A stretch of 64,000 nucleotides of DNA, taken from positions 18,982,798-19,046,797 of the forward strand of contig NC_043758.1 of NCBI RefSeq assembly GCF_902148845.1, in the 5' to 3' direction. Below, in pieces: positions 1-12,100 of this stretch; the first letter of the stretch is position 1; every line of letters begins with the position of its first letter. The notes beneath the pieces are model-generated. The model had not been told where the DNA came from, ran no database searches, and saw nothing but the letters and a program-made list of their open reading frames with translations. The translations under genes and the position numbers were made by a program. This DNA comes from Salarias fasciatus (Eukaryota; Chordata; Actinopteri; Blenniiformes; Blenniidae).

Positions 1-75
1 ATCCACAGTTATTCTGAGTTTAAAATGTGCACACAGTCATTTCATTCCAGCAAAACACATTATTGTAGAGGATGT

Positions 76-81
76 TTTAAT
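76..81 (-). promoter_or_regulatory. Possible ATTAAA polyadenylation signal for the dnaaf1-like gene
   Basis: The minus strand reads ATTAAA about 115 bases after the dnaaf1-like stop codon, followed by a GT-rich stretch. It would fit a short 3' UTR for a single-exon transcript, but the hexamer occurs often by chance. Confidence 0.3.
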
Positions 82-196
82 GCAACAAGAATAAGTACAG
101 CAGGCCAAAGAATTGTACACAGATGGTTATGGACAATCTAAACAGAGGACACAAGTTAATGATCTGGCTTATATTAAGGATATGTAGAGGAAACTG

Positions 197-1102
197 TTAA
201 CCTTTCTCCCGGAGCTCTCGAAGGTGTCTTCTCTCCTGAGCCTTTTGGCGAATCAGCTTCAGTCTATTCAAGCTGTCCTGGATTTTCCTCCTCTCTTGGG
301 TTTCCCACTCCTCCCTCTCTTTACGTTCCCCCTCCAGCCCCCCAGTGGCCCATGCCTCAGCGCATGCTCTGTCTTTAGGAAACACAGGGCGATCATCGAG
401 GAAGGTCAGCTGTTTGAGGCGCACAATCATGGTCTTTCTATAGTTTGGGATTTTCCTCATAACCTCGTTCCCCATTAGATTCAGCACTCGCAGCTCTGGC
501 ATTGACTCAAGCACAAGTAGGATATCGGGGTCATTTATCAGGTTGTGAGACAAGTCTAACACGCTGATAGAAAGACACTGACTCAAATGCTTGATATCTG
601 AAAGAGTTTCCAGCTTGTTATGTGCGATCTGCAGAGTACTCAGCTCAGGGAGGCAGGAGATGTTCTCTATGACCTGTATGTAATTGTTAGAGATATTCAG
701 GATGCAGAGGTTCTTCAGAGGCTCAAGATTTTCCAGTTTGTGAATGAGGTTCTGCTGAAGGAACAGGCAGCGCAGATCAGTCTGAGCGTCCAGGTTCTCA
801 ATGCGTTGAATCCCGTTGCTTTCCAGCCAGAGACACTTCAAGCCTGTGTACTCTTCCAGGTTCTCGATAGTGGAGAAGCCTTTGAAATGGAGGTACAAGG
901 TGTCATTCAGGCAAGGAGTAGAGTACAGCTTGTTCTGCTTACAGTGATCTTTTAGAAATTTCTTAGTCATTTTGGGTCCTTGTTGTTCAGATGAGCTTCG
1001 TTCTTCTTCTTGGCTGTTCACATGGTTTTCTTGAGCTCCTTCATTTATGAGTGAATGAGTTCCATCTCCGTCCGTCTTTCTTGGAATATCCTCAACATCC
1101 AT
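197..1102 (-). CDS. dnaaf1: DNAAF1/LRRC50-like dynein assembly factor, single exon, short C-terminus
   Basis: One uninterrupted 301-codon reading frame on the minus strand. The ATG is at 1102-1100; the frame is open further upstream but without another ATG. The product has an acidic N-terminus (residues 1-44), then 'KNKLYSTP'-type lead sequence, about six leucine-rich repeats (roughly residues 70-215), an LRR cap with '[18 protein letters not shown]', and a charged helical tail. DNAAF1 (LRRC50, Chlamydomonas ODA7) acts in the cytoplasm to preassemble axonemal dynein arms. Human DNAAF1 is about 725 aa from roughly 12 exons (memory), so this frame lacks introns and the long C-terminal half. It stops at TAA (199-197). 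A weak donor (AAAG|GTTAAC) overlaps that stop, so further exons could lie left of base 1. Alternatively ATTAAA at 81-76 could end a short transcript. Family assignment is firm; whether this is the ortholog or a retrocopy is open. Confidence 0.82.
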   Translation of the reverse strand: MDVEDIPRKTDGDGTHSLINEGAQENHVNSQEEERSSSEQQGPKMTKKFLKDHCKQNKLYSTPCLNDTLYLHFKGFSTIENLEEYTGLKCLWLESNGIQRIENLDAQTDLRCLFLQQNLIHKLENLEPLKNLCILNISNNYIQVIENISCLPELSTLQIAHNKLETLSDIKHLSQCLSISVLDLSHNLINDPDILLVLESMPELRVLNLMGNEVMRKIPNYRKTMIVRLKQLTFLDDRPVFPKDRACAEAWATGGLEGERKEREEWETQERRKIQDSLNRLKLIRQKAQERRHLRELREKG

Positions 1103-1353
1103 CTTTCGTTCGAAAAAAAAAAACAATCAAAAAGGTTAGAATAAATTACTAGAGAAGGGAGAGAAAAACTTTAACAATTGCCGTTTTATGGTTTCCCGAT
1201 GTTTGTTTGTCGTATAAGCAAAACCACAAATCATCGGAACGTTAACCCCGTTGAGTTACCGTTTGTGTTTCCATAGTAACGCCCGGACACACCGGATACA
1301 GTTAGGCTGTTCCCGGCCGGACACATTTCACCGCCGCACCATCGTTGGTCAAC
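1103..1353. promoter_or_regulatory. Bidirectional promoter, dnaaf1-like / mrpl44
   Basis: Only 251 bases separate the start codons of the two divergent genes. The interval is CpG-rich towards mrpl44, has no TATA box in an obvious position, and contains an RFX X-box (1267-1280). The mrpl44 start lies in AACATGGCGTC, close to a YY1 initiator-type site. A shared bidirectional promoter is inferred from this layout. Confidence 0.7.
1267..1280. promoter_or_regulatory. RFX X-box (GTTTCCATAGTAAC)
   Basis: The 14-mer GTTTCCATAGTAAC has one clear departure from the palindromic X-box GTTNCCATGGNAAC bound by RFX2/RFX3, which switch on motile-cilium genes. It lies 164 bp upstream of the dnaaf1-like ATG and 73 bp upstream of the mrpl44 ATG. 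A ciliary dynein-assembly gene is the expected target. Confidence 0.7.
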
Positions 1354-3307
1354 ATGGCGTCGGGGTTATACATGTTAAGTCGAGGTGCTCTAACTTCAGG
1401 AATCCACTGCCAGCGTGCATGTAGAAACCTTTTACTGCCGCAGGTCAGGGGGAAGAAGCGATGGATGAAAGCGTACACGTTCCTCATGGCGAAGAAGCTG
1501 AAGCTTGAAGGGCCTCCGCCTCCGAAGCCTCGGTAAGACAGAGAGCATCTGAAGGCCACCCATGTCCCCCATACGCACGACTACAAGGTTTTATTTAATA
1601 TCTGGGTAAACCTGTTAGGTATGAACCACTTTCTAAAGATCGTGTTCACGTTCACCTAAATGTAAAACACAAACACAAATAGATTTTGAGTGAATCTGAA
1701 ATGTGACACGTAACCCCAGAGGCGATGGTAAAGCTCACTGTTGTAGACCCTTCAAGTGGGAGCCTCGTTTCCGATCAGAGCTGTGACTAAAATGAAAAAG
1801 AAAAAGTTAATAAAAGATTGAATCTGGACTTAAAATAACCAGGTGTGGTGCTTTTTTTAATTCAGAATTCCTGCCAAAAAACAACAGAAACGAACCTGTT
1901 AAATGGTGTTGGGTCTAAATGAATCTTAGATTTATTTATAAAATATGAAACATCCAGACCTTTGCGATCCTCAGGAAGAGGTTTACTAAGTGTTCTAAGA
2001 GTCTGAAGTAAACAAGATGACGCAGATTTTAGTTCAGAAACAGGATTATTGCCAATGTATGTGCAACAGAAGTTAAACCAGTATGTTAATAAAAATGTTG
2101 GAAAAATATTGGTCTCTTTTGCAGGTCTCAACAGCCTCACTTTGATTACCATGCTGAGGTTCAGGCTTTCAGCACCCGCCTCCACGAGAACTTCTCTCTG
2201 GAGCTCCTCAAAGCGGCCTTCATCAATCCCTGTTATGTCCGAGTGGAGCAGGAGAGAAGGACGGCATTGGGGGTGGACTCTGAGGTCACCGCTCTCGTCC
2301 TGAAAGATAACACTGAGCTGAGTAAAAAAGGAGCGGAGTTCACCAAAGACTTCCTGACCGACTGGTGCAGGGCGAGCTTCCCGAGCTTGCCAAGTGAGGG
2401 ATTGGCGAGCATTGTGGGTCACCTCACTGGTCCTGAAGTTGTTACTCATGTCGCGAGAAACCTTGGTGTTGAAGATCTAACGATGAGCGCAGAGTTCCCT
2501 GTTCCTGATGACGTGCTGCAGTCTACGTTCATGGCAGTGATTGGAGCGCTGCAGGAAAGCAGCGGTGCAGAGACTGCTGGATTTTTCCTCAGGGTGAGAA
2601 AAACGAGCACCCAGCAGTAAATTTAAAGAAACCCTCATCAGTCGTCTTTAAAATGCTTTGGTTGATATCAAAAGTAACATTGTGATTTGTTTTCCTGCTT
2701 CTGTCTTCCCTATTTTAGGATTTCTTGGTTGCTCAGCTGATAGGAAAGGACCTGTTTGATATGTGGACTGTGGTCAATCCCATGGGGCTTCTGGTGGAGG
2801 AGCTCACCAAGAGGAACATTGCTTTGCCCGAGCCTCGCCTCATTAGGTCTGCTGGAGCCAGTACTGTCCTCCCACTGTACTTTGTGGGCTTGTATAGGTA
2901 AGTATCTTGTTGTATATGCAATCAACAGCACCAAGTATTAGTTATTAGTATTTGCTGCTGCACAGGTCTCTCTTGCAAATGAGACCCTGGGTCTCAATGG
3001 GATAACCTTTATAAATAAAGGTGAAATAAAATAAAAAATATATATATAAAGCTGTGGTGAAAAGTGGACTTCCTAAAAGATTTGACTGCTTTTGTGATCT
3101 GTCAGTTCCCTTCTTTCTTCTCTGTTCAGTGACAAGAAGCTTCTGGCTCAGGGTCCAGGAGAGACGATTGCAGCAGCTGAGGAGGAAGCAGCCCGCGTGG
3201 CCCTCCGGAAACTTTTCGGCTACACGGAGAACCGCACACCGTCTGACTTCTCTCCGCCTCAGCAGCAGCATCAGCAGCCAAGGATTCAATCTGTCAGCAG
3301 CAACTAA
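1354..3307 (+). CDS. mrpl44: Mitochondrial ribosomal protein L44 (mL44), 4 exons
   Basis: Exons are 1354-1532, 2125-2593, 2719-2897 and 3130-3307. All junctions are GT-AG and in phase, giving 334 aa (human about 332). The N-terminus '[13 protein letters not shown]' with basic residues looks like a mitochondrial targeting sequence. Residues about 60-215 form the RNase III-like fold ('[20 protein letters not shown]', '[18 protein letters not shown]'). After '[14 protein letters not shown]' comes a dsRNA-binding-type domain with '[17 protein letters not shown]' and '[19 protein letters not shown]'. mL44 is a structural protein of the large mitochondrial ribosomal subunit near the tunnel exit; its RNase III fold is thought to be inactive. 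An in-frame TTG at 1345 precedes the ATG and is not needed as a start. Identification is secure. Confidence 0.95.
1533..2124 (+). other. mrpl44 intron 1 with an interspersed repeat fragment
   Basis: This intron separates the targeting-sequence exon from the RNase III-like exon. Bases about 1932-2012 are, in reverse complement, closely similar to 26081-26140 in agfg1 intron 13, so both are copies of one dispersed repeat. The rest shows nothing recognisable. Confidence 0.6.
2965..3050 (+). repeat. 3' tail of a teleost non-LTR retroposon
   Basis: The stretch reads as 'gtctctcttgcaaatgagac' followed by 'ctcaatgggataacc' and ends in repeats of an AATAAA-like unit and (TA)n. This resembles the 3' tail of a very common fish LINE/SINE family ('...gagacc.tggtctcaatgggact.acctggttaaataaa'). 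It sits in mrpl44 intron 3. The exact family is not assigned. Confidence 0.5.
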
Positions 3308-4824
3308 CCAAGTTATAGCTCCTCTACTGCTTCATGAGATCATTCAAACAAGGTGTATTTAATGGGACTCCTATTTGAGTACTGTATAGAGCTCGGAATA
3401 AGAAAAAAAAATTGTAATCAGATTTAATTTGGTTCTTTTTGTATATGTCACCTCTGTCAGATTTGAGGGAGCGAATTGTCTGGATAAAAAGTGCGATTGT
3501 GATATAAGAAAGCAATTTCTTGGATTAAACGGAGGACTCACTGTTGGCTAAACCATTTGAATCTTATTGTTATTCAGATGCAATAAAAATGTGTTGTCTG
3601 TGTGAAAAAAATGCTTTCTGCACTTTTTCCCCTGTTACTGTGCACTTATTTCTGAGATATATGTACAGTATGACACTCTTGTCAGTCTTTTATAGGATGT
3701 GGGTCATAAATTTTAAGATTTCACAACATAATTCTTTAAGAGGCTTGTAATAGTTGTTGCTCACACAGTTTCATGAATCAAACACTAAAGCTCACTCTCA
3801 TGTCAGGATTGTACAGTGTTTTGTTGTCTTTGGCAAAGAAAGTAAGTTGCCTTTTGTTCCTGTGCAGAGTTCATGTTTTCACTTTCCCTATAATTTATTG
3901 AAACATAAGACTTCCCCATTCATTCTTGCATTTCGAGTGTTTTTCTTAGCACTCTAAATGTGAAATACAAATGTACTATTTTATAGTGCTGCATCCAACA
4001 TGAACGTCTTTTCTCCCTGCGTATCTCTGAAACACCTGCCTACACATAAATCCAGTCTACTCAGTTTTATCTGATTCATTATATTTTTCATCAATTTCCA
4101 CTGCCAGAACTGCTAGAGGTATCCTCGTTGAAGGATCATGACAGGACAGCCTCCTGACATGGTGATTATATTTATCCAGCAGGTGGCGTTATTGTGTTAA
4201 AGACAGTTTCTGCTGTCTGCGCTGTCATGCACCGACAAAGATGATACACGAAACAAGATGGTTCACCCTTCCTTTCCGACCTTCAGATGTGTTGAAATCC
4301 AGTGTTCAACCGGACTTGGTATTCAGTCCCCTTCCTCAAAATACGGCTCATAATCTGAAGTGCAAATAAAGGGTCATAGAATCAGTTATTTCAAAACTAT
4401 TTGTTTTATTGATGTTGCTTATGATAGTCAACGATGCGTGTATGGAAGTACAAACCTAAATAAAATTGGTGCTTTCGCATGAGTTTGGTTAGTTGTGTAA
4501 ACTTTTTCGAAAAATTGGAGTGTAACAAACAGATAATCGTTGGAGTGAAATTAAATAGTGAGGCGGAGTGTGCGTAACGGGATTGAGGAGAAGGCGGAAG
4601 TACGTAGCGGGAACTCTCTTGGTCCGTGTGAGCGTCAGCCTCACCGCCTGAAACTCCTTGTTCTAGGAGACGCAAGGAGGCCGCCCTGACAACAGAGCCA
4701 CCCTCCCATCCCCTCTCCGTCTTCAGCACGATCCGTTAATAAAAGCACAGCCCTTTTGTTTTCCTCCTAGCTGACCTTTCAGACTCCCCCCGTCTTTATT
4801 TAACCCCACCGTACATACTTCACC
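3308..4824. other. mrpl44 3' UTR and mrpl44-agfg1 intergenic region
   Basis: The mrpl44 3' UTR probably ends near 3600. The remainder up to agfg1 shows no supportable reading frame. The last 250 bases are richer in CpG and contain an ETS-type GCGGAAGT (4594-4601), so they probably include the agfg1 promoter and 5' UTR. Confidence 0.5.
3582..3587 (+). promoter_or_regulatory. Polyadenylation signal of mrpl44
   Basis: AATAAA lies 275 bases after the mrpl44 stop and is followed at once by a GT-rich stretch (TGTGTTGTCTGTGTG), the usual downstream element. Confidence 0.65.
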
Positions 4825-6296
4825 ATGGCGGCAAGTGCGAAGCGAAAACAGGAGGAGAAACACCTGAAGATGCTGAGAGAAATGACGAGTTTGCCTCCCA
4901 ATAGAAAGTGCTTTGACTGCGACCAGCGCGGCCCGACCTACGCCAACATGACGGTGGGCTCCTTCGTGTGCACCTCCTGCTCTGGCATTCTGTGAGTATT
5001 GAGTTTCGGAGTGACCTTAGCTTTAGACATGGCGCACACGATGAAATGTTGCAGTCTGCCTCGGCTACACGGGTCAAAGCTGAGCCCGTTAGCCGCCTAG
5101 CTAACGTTAGACAGAACAGCAGCGGTGTTGCAGAGTTTGGCTGCTTTGACATTGTCTATGCGGTGTTGGGCGGGGTGCAGAGAGGTGTCAGTACTCCGCA
5201 GGGCTAACTTTAGCTTCCAGGGTTAGTCAGCCCAGTGAACTTATCTGACACTTACAAGCTAGGTTTGCCGATAAGCTACCAGCCCGCTGCGGTGCTACCA
5301 GTTGCTGGGGGGCGATACGAAGCTACGCCTCACATCTGATCCACTTCACATGGTCGAGGATCCTCCCCACACTGCTGCTGTTGTCAAGACCTCTTGACTC
5401 CAGACTGAGCCAAGACCTCCAGGCCACGACTTTAAGGGAACAGAGACCGAGTCAAGACCAAGACAAGGGGACAGAGGCCGACTCATAGTGAAGACTTTCA
5501 GGGATGAAGACCAGATCATCCCAAAACCAACACTTACAGGGACAAATACTGAGTCAAGACCAAGACCATTGGGCAGAGACCGAGTCAAGATGACGACTGT
5601 CAGGGACCAAGACCAGAGTATCATTAGACAGGAGGACATTAGGGGGGTGAGACGGAGTCAAGACTTGAGTAAACCCTAACCCTAAAAAATGTGGTCTCAA
5701 GAACAAGAGGACTTTTATGTACTACAACAAAAACCACACAAAGACATACGTGTGCACGTGTTTTATTGTACTGTAGTGTGTGACTTACATGTATGGGTTC
5801 ATGCTCGACAGGATTGTGGTTTCAAAAAAATCTTTTGGTTGCAAGTAGACATCTGAGTGAAGATGCATACACAATTTTTAGCATGAGTGTTATGTCTATT
5901 TTGTGTGATTTATGTTACACCTTTCTAAAAGGGATACATGCATTGTAAACTTGATCACCAATATGTGACAAAGCTTTTTAGTCTAAAATACAACATCCAT
6001 CTTTTGTATCACTTTATCCTGTTCAGGGTCACGTGTCCAATCTGAGGTAACTATGGTTGAAGAAAGGCTACATCCTAGAGAGGTCACCAGTACATGACAG
6101 GACAAACAGACATTCACATTTATGCTATTGGAAAGTTTAGGGTCACCTGTTAAACTCGGGCACATGTTCTTGGGCTGTTGGTGGAAACTGCAGTATCTTG
6201 AGGAAATCCATACACACAGAGAGAACAGGCAAGCTCCGCACAGATGAAGTGCTGCAGCAAAATCAGTGGCTCCAAACATGACACAGCACAGACTGT

Positions 6297-6357
<61 letters not shown>

Positions 6358-9135
6358 GTATATATAGTCTATCTTTTACATTTTTTTAAATTTTTATTTC
6401 AAACATAAACGAAAACAATAAGGATAAGTGCAATGAAAATGATAACATGCTTGATAAGGAGTAGGAAGCATCATAACCTTATTAAATCCGTCCCCTCTCC
6501 TCTCATTCTGTCTTGATTTTGTTTCTTTCAACCAGTCACACTCACAAACTTTCAGAAGTTGAAATAACCACAAAGTACAGAAATCAATCAGTGAGTAAGC
6601 AAAAAAACTAAACTAAAAAAAAAAAAAAAAACATTGCTTTTACCTCATCACTTCTCAAAATGCCACCTTCTTTATTAGTATAATCATTATAAATAAATGT
6701 ATCATCACTTGTGGGAACTGCCCTCAGGCTGCAGGCCTGTTCTTTGGACTTGGTGAAGATGGTGACTGTTACTTGTGAAAAATTAGCATAGTTATTTCTG
6801 GGGACTCAAAGTGTAATCGATAACTTCTTATTTGACTGTGTGAATACATTTATACACCGAAAGAGCAAGTATGGATGAAGAAGTCCATAATTTACGTGTC
6901 ACAGGCAAAATCCTCGCACCTGATTGGTCAGTATATCAAGTGCTGGAAAGCGTTTGTTGTATTTGTTAAACAATTTAATTTGACCATTTATTACTTGAAC
7001 GTTGCAGCAAAATTGTCTTTGTAGTTCTACAGAAATACTCAGGTTTATTCTGTCGAAAAGAAAACATCTTCAGGGTTGAACTGTGCTGTGTTGTCACTGA
7101 GCCAAAGCAAACACACGGCACTTGCCTCTGAGACGCCGTTGCTAATTCCGCTTTTTAAAGTGCTGTATTCACACATCTGATCATTAACATTTGAAATAAC
7201 AATTCTCTTATTTTTTTTAAAACCAGTTCTACATGAAATTAATTACAATGGTTTTTTAAGGTGCGGGCAAATGTGATGGAAAATATCTTGACATACACGT
7301 GCATCTCAAAACGGCAGCATGATGAAAACTAGCAAAAGTAGAAATGTTTCAGTCATGGATTTTTTTTTTTTTTTTGATGTACCAGTTTGTAAATTATTTT
7401 GAGGTATACCCAAATAATATGATACTGCCGACCTTTCAATCATCAGTTGTATTGAGGCTCACCATCTGTTCAGAAGTATTAATACTGCTGTCGTCAAGAC
7501 ATTGGCAGCTCTATCAGCCAGACCTCCCCTTGACGAGCATCTGACTAAGTTCTAACTACAAACTCCCACGTGTCTGCGGTTCAACCTTCTTGGAGAGCTT
7601 AAAAAACCTGTGCACTTCATTGATAGCCTGCATGTCGCTGTGGGTTGTGACTTTAGATAGCAATCGCCTGACTTAAAACCTTGCTGTGCAGTTGTGTAAC
7701 CAAGCATCTGCAGCTTGGGATTTGGGATTAGTGAAGCACTCCATTTCTTCTTTTTCAGCTGCAGATATTCTACCTCAATGCTGCTGCCAAATTTTGCATG
7801 TCAAGGAACAGCCTTGTTATGTGGCTGCGCATGACGTTAACAGCTCTGAGAGAGAAACGTGACCCATCACCAGCAGTCTTTGAAAGTTTCTGGTGTATTG
7901 CATAATGACACACAACATGGATCAAATGTTCGCCTTTGTGAAATATCTTGCATTATGCTGCAGTAATCTGCACATAATCACTCTCCTATGTCGGCTTTCC
8001 ACGACTTTTTCTATAGACATTTGCATTAAATCACTTAAAAAGCACTGATTCTACAAGAGCTTCACACACATTAATACACGTATGTTCCCAGAAAATGGTT
8101 ACAAACACGTCAAATGATACATGCATCCAGTGCAAGCATGAGAATTTGCTTTTATCACAAGTATTTACCGTAGTGGTGACTTCAGGAAATTCAGTTGGCA
8201 CTGGACAGCAGTAACGCAAACAGGTGGTCCATCCATCCATCCATCCATCCATCCATCCATCCATCCCATTCTGGCCTGCAGTTGTGCTTTTTATGGTTTT
8301 ATTGAAATCGTTGTTTCCACATTGTTATTGTTGCTCAATTTGAAGAATTCACTGAAAAAAAAGAAAATAAATGTCTTATCAATTTTAAGTTCATCACCTT
8401 CTTTTTTTTTTCCCTTTTACCTCAGATTTTTTGCTTAGTTGACCAGGCTTTTGACCTTAATCTCTCCAAAGTGTTTTATCTGTCCCCTCGTTGAACGCGA
8501 AGGTTGTGTACTGTTGCACTACAAAGCATGAGATTAATTGCGTGCTTGCTGATGGGCAAAGTTTGCCCTCCATTTCCCCTCATCAGTGTGTCTGTGGGGA
8601 CTATGCCCTGTGTTTTCCATGTGCCTGCCCTCTAGTATTAAAGCCTGTAATATCAGTTGATTGGTGGTTTTTTTATGGCTTAATAACACAATCCACAGTG
8701 CCGTGCCTTTTGCTTCCTTGCTTTCGATTGAAGTAAATTTTGTTAGGGTAGAAATGCAACTTTCTCATGAGAAGTGTGGGAGTTGGAAAAGATTGATGTC
8801 TGTCTGTTACATGCAGGAAGCCCGGTGTGATTGTAGGTTCAGGAAGCGGTGTGGCCCCACATTGCTGCTTCATCAGCACCATGTGATGTTGTATGTGTGC
8901 AACAGGAAGTTTCAGAAGTCGCTGTCTGTCTTGTGCTCCTTCGAATGTGGTGGGAAAGGCAATGCTACTGTGAGAATGAATTTACACAGCACACAAATAT
9001 ATTTTCAGATATATTCCTTTTTTTTATGACAGTTGTTTGCCCAGTCCTCCTTTTTATTTGCAGTTTTTGGGATCATGGTTCACCCTGTGTGGTGATATCA
9101 AGTGCACAAGTAGCTACCTCTGAACACCTAACAAT

Positions 9136-9177
<42 letters not shown>

Positions 9178-12100
9178 CACACCCTGAGATAGTTGTGGTT
9201 GTTTAATGGGTGGAGTTGGAATCTGCTATGTAAACACATTCCGTATAAAGGAGGAGGCCTTCCCAGGAGAAACGCCACTCACAATGTCTGTTTCTGGAGA
9301 ATTGCACGTTGCAGGAAGTCACCCCACTTGGCCTGTGTGTTCCTGAGTAAGCAGGGCAGCTACTCTGACTCGACCCAATCAGAGGTGACGATCTGTCACA
9401 AGTAGCCAATCTCCTGGATAATTTAAATCAGTGCCGAGCCAGTAGCACATGTGCCTTTAAACTTTAAACAGTTAAGCCTTTCCTGTGCCTCCAGCTCCTT
9501 GAAAAGGTGCTTTATCTATGAAACACTGAAGTAACTAATTAACAGTGTACCTTGGAATGTAGCAAGGCTGGAAATGATTAAGACATTTTCTGAGATAAAC
9601 CTTGCTTAATAATATAACTCTAATCAAGCAATAAAGATATCCTCTTTGTGGTGATCCAAAGCAACAAAGTGGAGCCTTTTGCATGGCTTCTCCTGCCCTG
9701 TGAGGGTTATTGTTGCCAGTTTCCTTCAGCCCGGAGCGGTTACAGTATGCTAATGAGCTGACTCTTCCCTGGCTGAGCTGCTCTCATACAGTAACTACAA
9801 GGTCATAATTATTTTACCGTGCAATATGCGATGCTGTTTTCTGATAACGTTATGCCATTTGTGAGAAGTAATGAGAAAATCAGTGGACTTTGATTAAACA
9901 AATAATCTGCCCTTTGCAAACATTGGCCACGCGTACAAAATTGATAAATGGAGGTCGAAGTGACTGTATGTAATTAAAAAAATGCTTCTGCAGTTGAAAT
10001 TCTACAAATAATGAGCCTATGGTTGCTTAATACTGTTAAATGAAAGGTTGTTGGACTGTAGGGCTTTAACATTTTGTAGTCATACTCTGTACCAGAAAAG
10101 ATTATTAAAACATAAATAACCTCAGTTAAATTGAAAACAAAAAGGAACTACCAAAAACCAAATAAGATATGTATAACCACACTCGTATCTCGTTATGAGA
10201 TAACTAGGCATGCTACCATCGGCATGAGGAACTTTCTCTCTGTACCTGACCTAGTTTCTTCTTCATGGGACTGGGATCTCATCACTTACGTCCCCCAAGG
10301 CACAGAAAACACATTATTACTCAAATATAGAGAGTCGGTCACACATAGCCTACTGCTGACTGTTGCGTGTTTCTTTCAGAAAGTTAAATTATGCAATGAT
10401 GGCCACTTTCAGAGTCCCACAGTTATTTTTTTTTTTTTTTTGATAAAAAAAGAGGAACCAAAGCCAAACTGTTCAAACACCCGATATCGAGTGTTTAACC
10501 TTTTTTTTTTTTTTGTTGAGTTACAATCTTACAGTTTAAACCACATTTAGGGGAACCATCTGTAACATAGACGTTCTTAGCGTTCTTACATTATAAGTCT
10601 TGTGTTGCTGAGTGGGAACTGAGAGCTTTTTGGCTACTCACATGCTTCATTTGTGTGCTAAATTGTTTGCTCATCTGAATTAACCTGTTACTCCTGTTGT
10701 ATGAAGCAGTTTGAAGAACAGTCAGCTGATTGGTTGATGTTTAAAGAATAAGCATAACTGCACTCATGGTACAAGGTAACGGCGGTGAATTATTTAGCAA
10801 CCTTGTCTAGTATTTCACCGCCTTTAGGATCACACGCTTCTTTGTGTAGAACATTGTAATTGTGACACTAGATCCTGTTTCCTAAGGAGTTGCCATGACC
10901 ACCGTACCAAACAACTTTAATAAAGTCCTAATCTGAAATGTGAGGATTAATTAAACATTGATGCACAAGTTGTCTGGTAAACCTTTTTTTTTCCCCTCAA
11001 ATTTGTTAATATATCATGTGTTAAACAGCCAGGCGTGTATGGAAACGGAGAGCCTGTGGACTGCATATCAGTGCTGGTTCACAGAATTTCACAAGCCCTT
11101 GCACTGTGTCCTGGGATGTTCATCTTTGCTTGTTTTTCGTGTCAAAATGCTTCTTTGATGCCATGAGATGAATAAATTCAATGGAGAGGCTGGTTTAGGA
11201 AGATGGCTCCGTTTCTGTTCAGTTTCTCAAAAAACTGGATGGATTAGTAACACTGGAGGGAAGTCAAAGTTTGAGCAAATTGAGTTGGGCTTTCTATTTA
11301 GAACAGTGTAAAAATTATCATATCTGAACGCAATTATACTGAAATCTTGGCAAAGAAGATGTTGCATTTTTTTCTCCTCAGTTCAGTGAATAAAGTGAGT
11401 TAGTCTCCTTGATTCCTGGTTAAAAACACTGTTCTGAGACAGAGTTTAGTGACAAACACAAAAACACTTACAGATCTAATCCTTTTCTTTTCTTAGTTGT
11501 TCAGCAGTTACTGTCACGCCACAGGTAAAACCCTCCGCTCGCATGCTTGACAATGTCTGGTCACCTTTATAAGATTAACAGGTTGGTGTCCTTGCAGCAT
11601 TACTTCACTTCAGTGTACAAGTGCGCACGGGAACAAACGCTCTACAGATTTGGGGCTCGCCAATAAAATCTTAATAACCAAGCTGTTATGTTTTAGTCAC
11701 CAGGCACTTTTAATTTGGGCCATTTTTGACACGAGCTGTGACCCTCTCAGGAAAATGAGCAAGGCTGGTGTGGACTAATGTGTGCTGCTCCATAATAGAA
11801 GTTTCTATATTAAGGGGCCATAGTTCATTTTTACTGTAATGACGAGCTCAGCTCAGTCAGCGCCACATCAGAGTCCTGCCTACTGCCTTTGTTTTACTCT
11901 TCTCCTATTCTCTTCCTCTCAACATGTCTCTCTCTGTCATTATTGTTGCCTGTCATTTTTTTTCTTTAATTCTGTATTCCTGTTCTCAGTTTCACACATA
12001 AGCAGCTATTCAGCCTGGAGCTAATTAGAGGGCTCTGCCCAAACTGGTGCGCTTGCCAGTGTATCCTGATGCTGTTTTATATCAAGGGTGCCATTTACAG

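Noticed and set aside
2243-2620. Separate gene starting at the internal ATG/GTG of mrpl44 exon 2
   Set aside because: It is the interior of mrpl44 exon 2, whose upstream part joins exon 1 in phase.
5488-5679. Open frame in agfg1 intron 1
   Set aside because: It is produced by the degenerate GAGTCAAGACC tandem repeat.
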